DNA from: Cubamyces lactineus
Taxonomy: Eukaryota; Basidiomycota; Agaricomycetes; Polyporales; Polyporaceae
Reading direction: 5' to 3'
DNA length: 64,000 bases
Assembly: GCA_022376465.1 (NCBI GenBank)
Contig: JACDTU010000002.1
Span: 1,240,001-1,304,000, forward strand
The notes beneath the pieces are model-generated. The model was not told where the DNA came from and did no database searches. It saw only the letters and a list, made by a program, of their open reading frames with translations. The translations under genes were made by a program, and so were the position numbers. Positions 60,731 to 64,000 of the stretch are shown one piece after another. Positions within the stretch are counted from its first letter, which is position 1. Every line of letters starts with the position of its first letter.

Positions 60731-63130
60731 TCACAACGCGCCCATGAGGAGGCTAGACGCGACGAGGACGAGGCCCGCGACGAAGGCGAGCGGCGTGCCG
60801 TTCGCAAGAGTCATCCTGGAGGCTCCAGACGTGGTAACAGCGCCCTGGGAGCTCTTGCCGGCTACGGTGGTGGCGAGCGTGTGACCGCACAGACCGGAGT
60901 TGTCGAGGAGATCATCAGGTACGAGGACGACAGGGCGGCCGCCCTTCGAGTACTCGACCTCGATGGTGCCATTGCTGCCGACGGCGAATTGCGTGCAGGT
61001 CAGGATGCTATGGGGAGTACGGTGAGTATATGGCGACTCCACGCTACAACCTTTATGCTTACTCCGTGGTAGACGCACTGTTGCTGAAGGGCGTGTGCGC
61101 GGCAATGCTGACGTTGGCGGGCTAACATACGTGAGGCTTTAGGGTCTGTCTAACAGGTGGGGCATGGGCGGTGAGCACTCACGGGAGAACCGATGTTAGT
61201 CAAAACGGTAATAACGTCGCCCTTCATGAACGCAATGGCCTCCTTGGTCTCGCTCAGCACCTGAACTTGGGTTGTGACCCAATCTTCCGTGGTGTTGATC
61301 AAGTGGTTCCGGAGCTAACAGCGCATAAATATCGGACGTAAGTCATAGCCAGGGAGGCGAAGGAGTCGTTCATACCTGGTTCAGCTTGGTGATCAGCTGG
61401 TAGGTCGTCGTATTGGCATACTTGGAAGGCCAGAGAGGCTCGCGATTCATCTGCACGACGCAGTCTGTGTGAGCTTTCTTCAGTACAAAGACCGCAACTC
61501 CTCTTACCGGGTCAGCGTTGCCGTTGAAACCCTGCTCTTGGCCATAGTACACAATCGGGACACTATAGGGACGCCATGTCGGTCAGTTTACTTGAGATCC
61601 GTAGCACAGGATTACTGACCCGTCGGACATGAAGTTGAACGTCATCGCATTCCAGAGACTCTGCGGGTCGACCGAAAGACTTGCCCAACGAGGCACATCT
61701 TGATCCTCAAGGAAGTTGCCCAACAGCGTCGGATCCTATCAGTCGACAAGGTCAATCATTCCCGTTATTAGCTGTCTCAGCTAGGCTTTGCATACCGACG
61801 ACTTCTGCTTGATCTGCTCAATCATCGTCGTGACGGCGCTCATGTTCTGTGCTCCGGGAATGGTGAACGCTTCGACCAAAGCGTTGTACATCGGATAGTT
61901 CAGGATCGCATCAAGCGACTGCTTGCCCTGCCACTGCAGCGCTTGGCTGTCCTTGCGGTGAGCCCGATGACAGCTAACGGGGACGGTGTGCGAACTTACC
62001 CTGCGTCGGCGTCGAAAACTTCACCAATGCAGTACACGCCGGCGGCGCCACAGAACTGTGGCCAGAATTCCATGTCCACATGTCTACGTCAAACGGCTGT
62101 CAGTAAGGCAGTCTATCTTTAGAAAAGGAACTGCATGGTCACTGACTTCGCCGCTGTTCAGATCAGAATTTGGACGTATCGAAATCTTCAGTAAGATTCG
62201 AGCATGACAGGACCTTCGATAGAACCCACCATCGATACGAAGGCCGTCGATATTGAATTCCTGCACGAGCGCCTTAATCCAAGTCGAGTACGCCGAGACA
62301 ACGCCGGGGTCCTGGGTGTTCACGTCCGGGAGCGTCACGTTCAGGTCCCCAAGCCAGCAGTTCTGCTCGCTGGTGGTGTTGCCCCAGTCAATAGGGCAGT
62401 ACGGGTGGTACTGAGACTATAGCGATAGTGAGGAAATCAGCTCGGTCGTTAGGATACCGCTATAGAAGATGAAGGTCCAAACCTTGTCCTTGAACATGTA
62501 CGTCGACAGGTCCGGAGTTGTGCTAAGCGCCATGACGTTGTTTACCACAACGTCGACCATGAGGTACCTGGAGGCACATTATATGCGCAAACCTGAACAC
62601 AGATAAATGGTGCGGCGTACATTCCCCGACTGTGCAGCTCATCCGAGAGGGCCTTGAGGTCATCGGCCGTTCCGAACTTTGAGTTGAGCTTTGTGGCGTC
62701 GGCGATCCAGTAGCCATGGTAGGGGTCGCCATATGGCGTGCGGGGGCCTTGGTAGTTCTCGGAGACGGGGCTAATCCAAACTGTAGGACGCGGCCGCGCG
62801 CGCGTTCGACAACAAATCACACACGCCAACGGGTGAGAACGTACTGGCAGTGAAGCCCGCGTTCTGGATATAATCCAGGTTGTCCTTGATGGTATTCCAA
62901 GTGCCGCCACACCAGGTCTGCTTAGCAGGATCACAAGCAGTGGGGTCCGCGCCCTGAGGTAGGGCATAGCGGTCCGTAATGATTCTACGGAGAATGTTCA
63001 ACGGTGCTCGAGAGACGCTGACATGGGGAACTCACTGGTAGATGGACCGCTTCCTCCAATCCTCTGCGGTTGCGGCGTATGCCGAGGAGAGAAGGGAAAG
63101 GGAGAGTAGGAGACTGAGGAGGTATTGCAT
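60731..63130 (-). CDS. GPI-anchored GH13 enzyme, alpha-amylase fold, probably an AgtA-type alpha-glucanotransferase
   Basis: Signal peptide [20 protein letters not shown], then [20 protein letters not shown] and the fungal amylase barrel. Catalytic residues are present: Asp in DGLRIDAAKHVDMEFW, Glu in [12 protein letters not shown] and Asp in [14 protein letters not shown]. However, two His conserved in true amylases are changed: region I reads DVVVNNVMA (His to Asn) and region IV reads EDQD (His to Gln). Loss of both is known for Aspergillus GPI-anchored alpha-glucanotransferases that act in wall alpha-glucan synthesis. The C-terminus has a Ser/Gly/Ala region (TTSGAS) and hydrophobic tail [19 protein letters not shown], a GPI signal. 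AAK of the RIDAAKH motif needs a 7-nt microexon. Many small introns; about 540-560 residues. It ends TGA 60733-60731. Confidence 0.88.
62147..62153 (-). other. 7-nt microexon of the GH13 gene
   Basis: The bases CGGCGAA lie between a 76-nt intron (62229-62154, GTGGGT...GAACAG) and a 63-nt intron (62146-62084, GTCAGT...GACGTAG). Splicing them gives GAT-GCG-GCG-AAA-CAT, i.e. the Asp-Ala-Ala-Lys-His of GH13 region II. Skipping it shifts the frame or changes the spacing. The direct join to the CAG acceptor at about 62,093 gives an in-frame TGA. Confidence 0.75.
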
Positions 63131-64000
63131 GCTGAATGTTGCTCCGGGCGGGTGTGTTTCAGAGCATATACGGGATCCAGCGAGAGGCGGAAGGAGCGTG
63201 GGGGTAAAGGAAGGTGGGCCCGGCGGGAGCTGGGGGTATCGAGGAGAGAGGCCGGAAGAAACTCGCGAGGAGGAGCGGCCTGAATGACACCTGGCGTGGA
63301 GAGGAAGGAGGAGAAGGAGAGAAGGAAAGAGACGGTGTGGCTGGCACGGGGAGAGTATAAGTTAGTGGGAATAATTTACCGCGTGCAAGTCAAAGATGGG
63401 TAACGGAACGCGAAGGACGGCGAGGCGGGACCCTGGACCCACGCACATCCCATTTCAATTCGGCCGGACGGCGGCGCACGCGGAGTGACAGCCTTCGCAA
63501 CCCAACAGTTCATCAGTCCTTCCTTTCTTGGCCCCCCTCCTCTCACCGCCACCTGCCCGCCACCACGTCTTACCCCACACAGACGCTCACCACCAACTCC
63601 TCATGCGCTCAGATTTGCCTCCGACACCAGCAGACAACTTGAACGGCGTTTTCTCAGAGCTCCGTTTCCTCTGTGCATCGGTCTCGCGACCTTTCGCCAG
63701 TTGGCATGGTCCCCCCAAAGCCAAGCCTTCCGTCCGGATCACATCTCCGCCGGCCGTTACCGACGTTCACCTTGTTCCTGGTCACCGGGTCGGCTGACCT
63801 CTCGCACTTTTCGCGTGCGGCCTGCCTCCCGATTCGGACTTGTCTCGCGCGTTATTCCTCCAGAAAATCCTCTCGCGCACGCGGTGTGTTTACCCCGCGC
63901 CGTTGATCCAATGGTCGTCTGCCCTGGGCTCTTGGCGCGCGTGAAACGACCGCGAATTTGAAGGAAACCTTTCAACCTTTCGCTTGCTCGGTCAGCTCTG
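63131..64000. other. Upstream region of the GH13 gene to the window edge
   Basis: It holds the GH13 promoter. From about 63,490 the + strand is C/T-rich, which may be the leader of a rightward gene beyond the edge. The open frames here have no recognisable features. Confidence 0.45.

Overview
The window is a stretch of filamentous fungal nuclear DNA, almost certainly from an agaricomycete basidiomycete of polypore-like type. The evidence is very dense small introns (mostly 50-75 nt, several per gene), strongly G/C-ended codons in the conserved exons, and a gene set (CMR1, MSS51, ALG3, a fungal AlkB with a GRF finger, GPI-anchored GH13) typical of such genomes. Nothing bacterial, viral or plasmid-like was seen, and I recognise no intact transposon. 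Gene models were built by hand from reading frames, GT/AG boundaries and conserved family motifs. Coordinates are the outer limits of the CDS including introns.

Layout. 1-369 (-): 5' end of ALG3. 617-4229 (-): M13 neprilysin-type membrane peptidase. 4909-7259 (+): GH89 alpha-N-acetylglucosaminidase. 7828-9500 (-) and 9742-11499 (+): a divergent mitochondrial pair, scramblase and MSS51. 11778-13673 (+): CUE-AlkB-GRF dioxygenase. 13968-14830 (+): HIS3. 15107-17587 (-): CDC45. 18065-19831 (+): membrane-anchored M24B peptidase. 20196-21802 (+): RRP3 helicase. 21862-22857 (-): prolyl-4-hydroxylase-like oxygenase. 23009-23102 (+): intron-containing tRNA-Ser(GCU). 23343-25614 (-): CMR1. 25927-30548 (-): TRAPPC10/Trs130. 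31139-32036 (+): AIG1/FAR-17a membrane protein. 32330-34170 (+): argininosuccinate lyase. 34671-36039 (+): Sso-type syntaxin. 37515-37805 (+): small AN1 zinc finger. 38884-41574 (+): aspartate aminotransferase. 42657-47209 (+): PPP4R1-like HEAT protein. 49036-50215 (+): multi-pass membrane protein. 50687-55159 (+): IST1-TBC fusion. 55217-55983 (-): PIG-H/Gpi15. 57751-59883 (+): GH5 exo-beta-1,3-glucanase. 60731-63130 (-): GPI-anchored GH13, probably an alpha-glucanotransferase.

The genes are mostly housekeeping and do not form one pathway, but three local themes stand out. The 7.8-11.5 kb pair shares a 241-nt promoter and both products go to mitochondria. The 50.7-63.1 kb end combines ESCRT/Rab trafficking, the first step of GPI-anchor synthesis, a beta-1,3-glucanase and a GPI-anchored alpha-glucan enzyme, which is a cell-surface/wall theme. 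Amino-acid biosynthesis genes (HIS3, ARG4-type lyase, AAT) are scattered.

The most unusual content lies in gene structure: an apparent AT-AC intron in HIS3 that restores a metal-ligand Glu, a 7-nt microexon completing the catalytic motif of the GH13 gene, a GC-AG intron, a 246-nt intron with no AG before its acceptor, an 843-nt intron in the aminotransferase gene, and a spliced in-frame fusion of an ESCRT-III regulator (IST1) to a TBC RabGAP-like domain.
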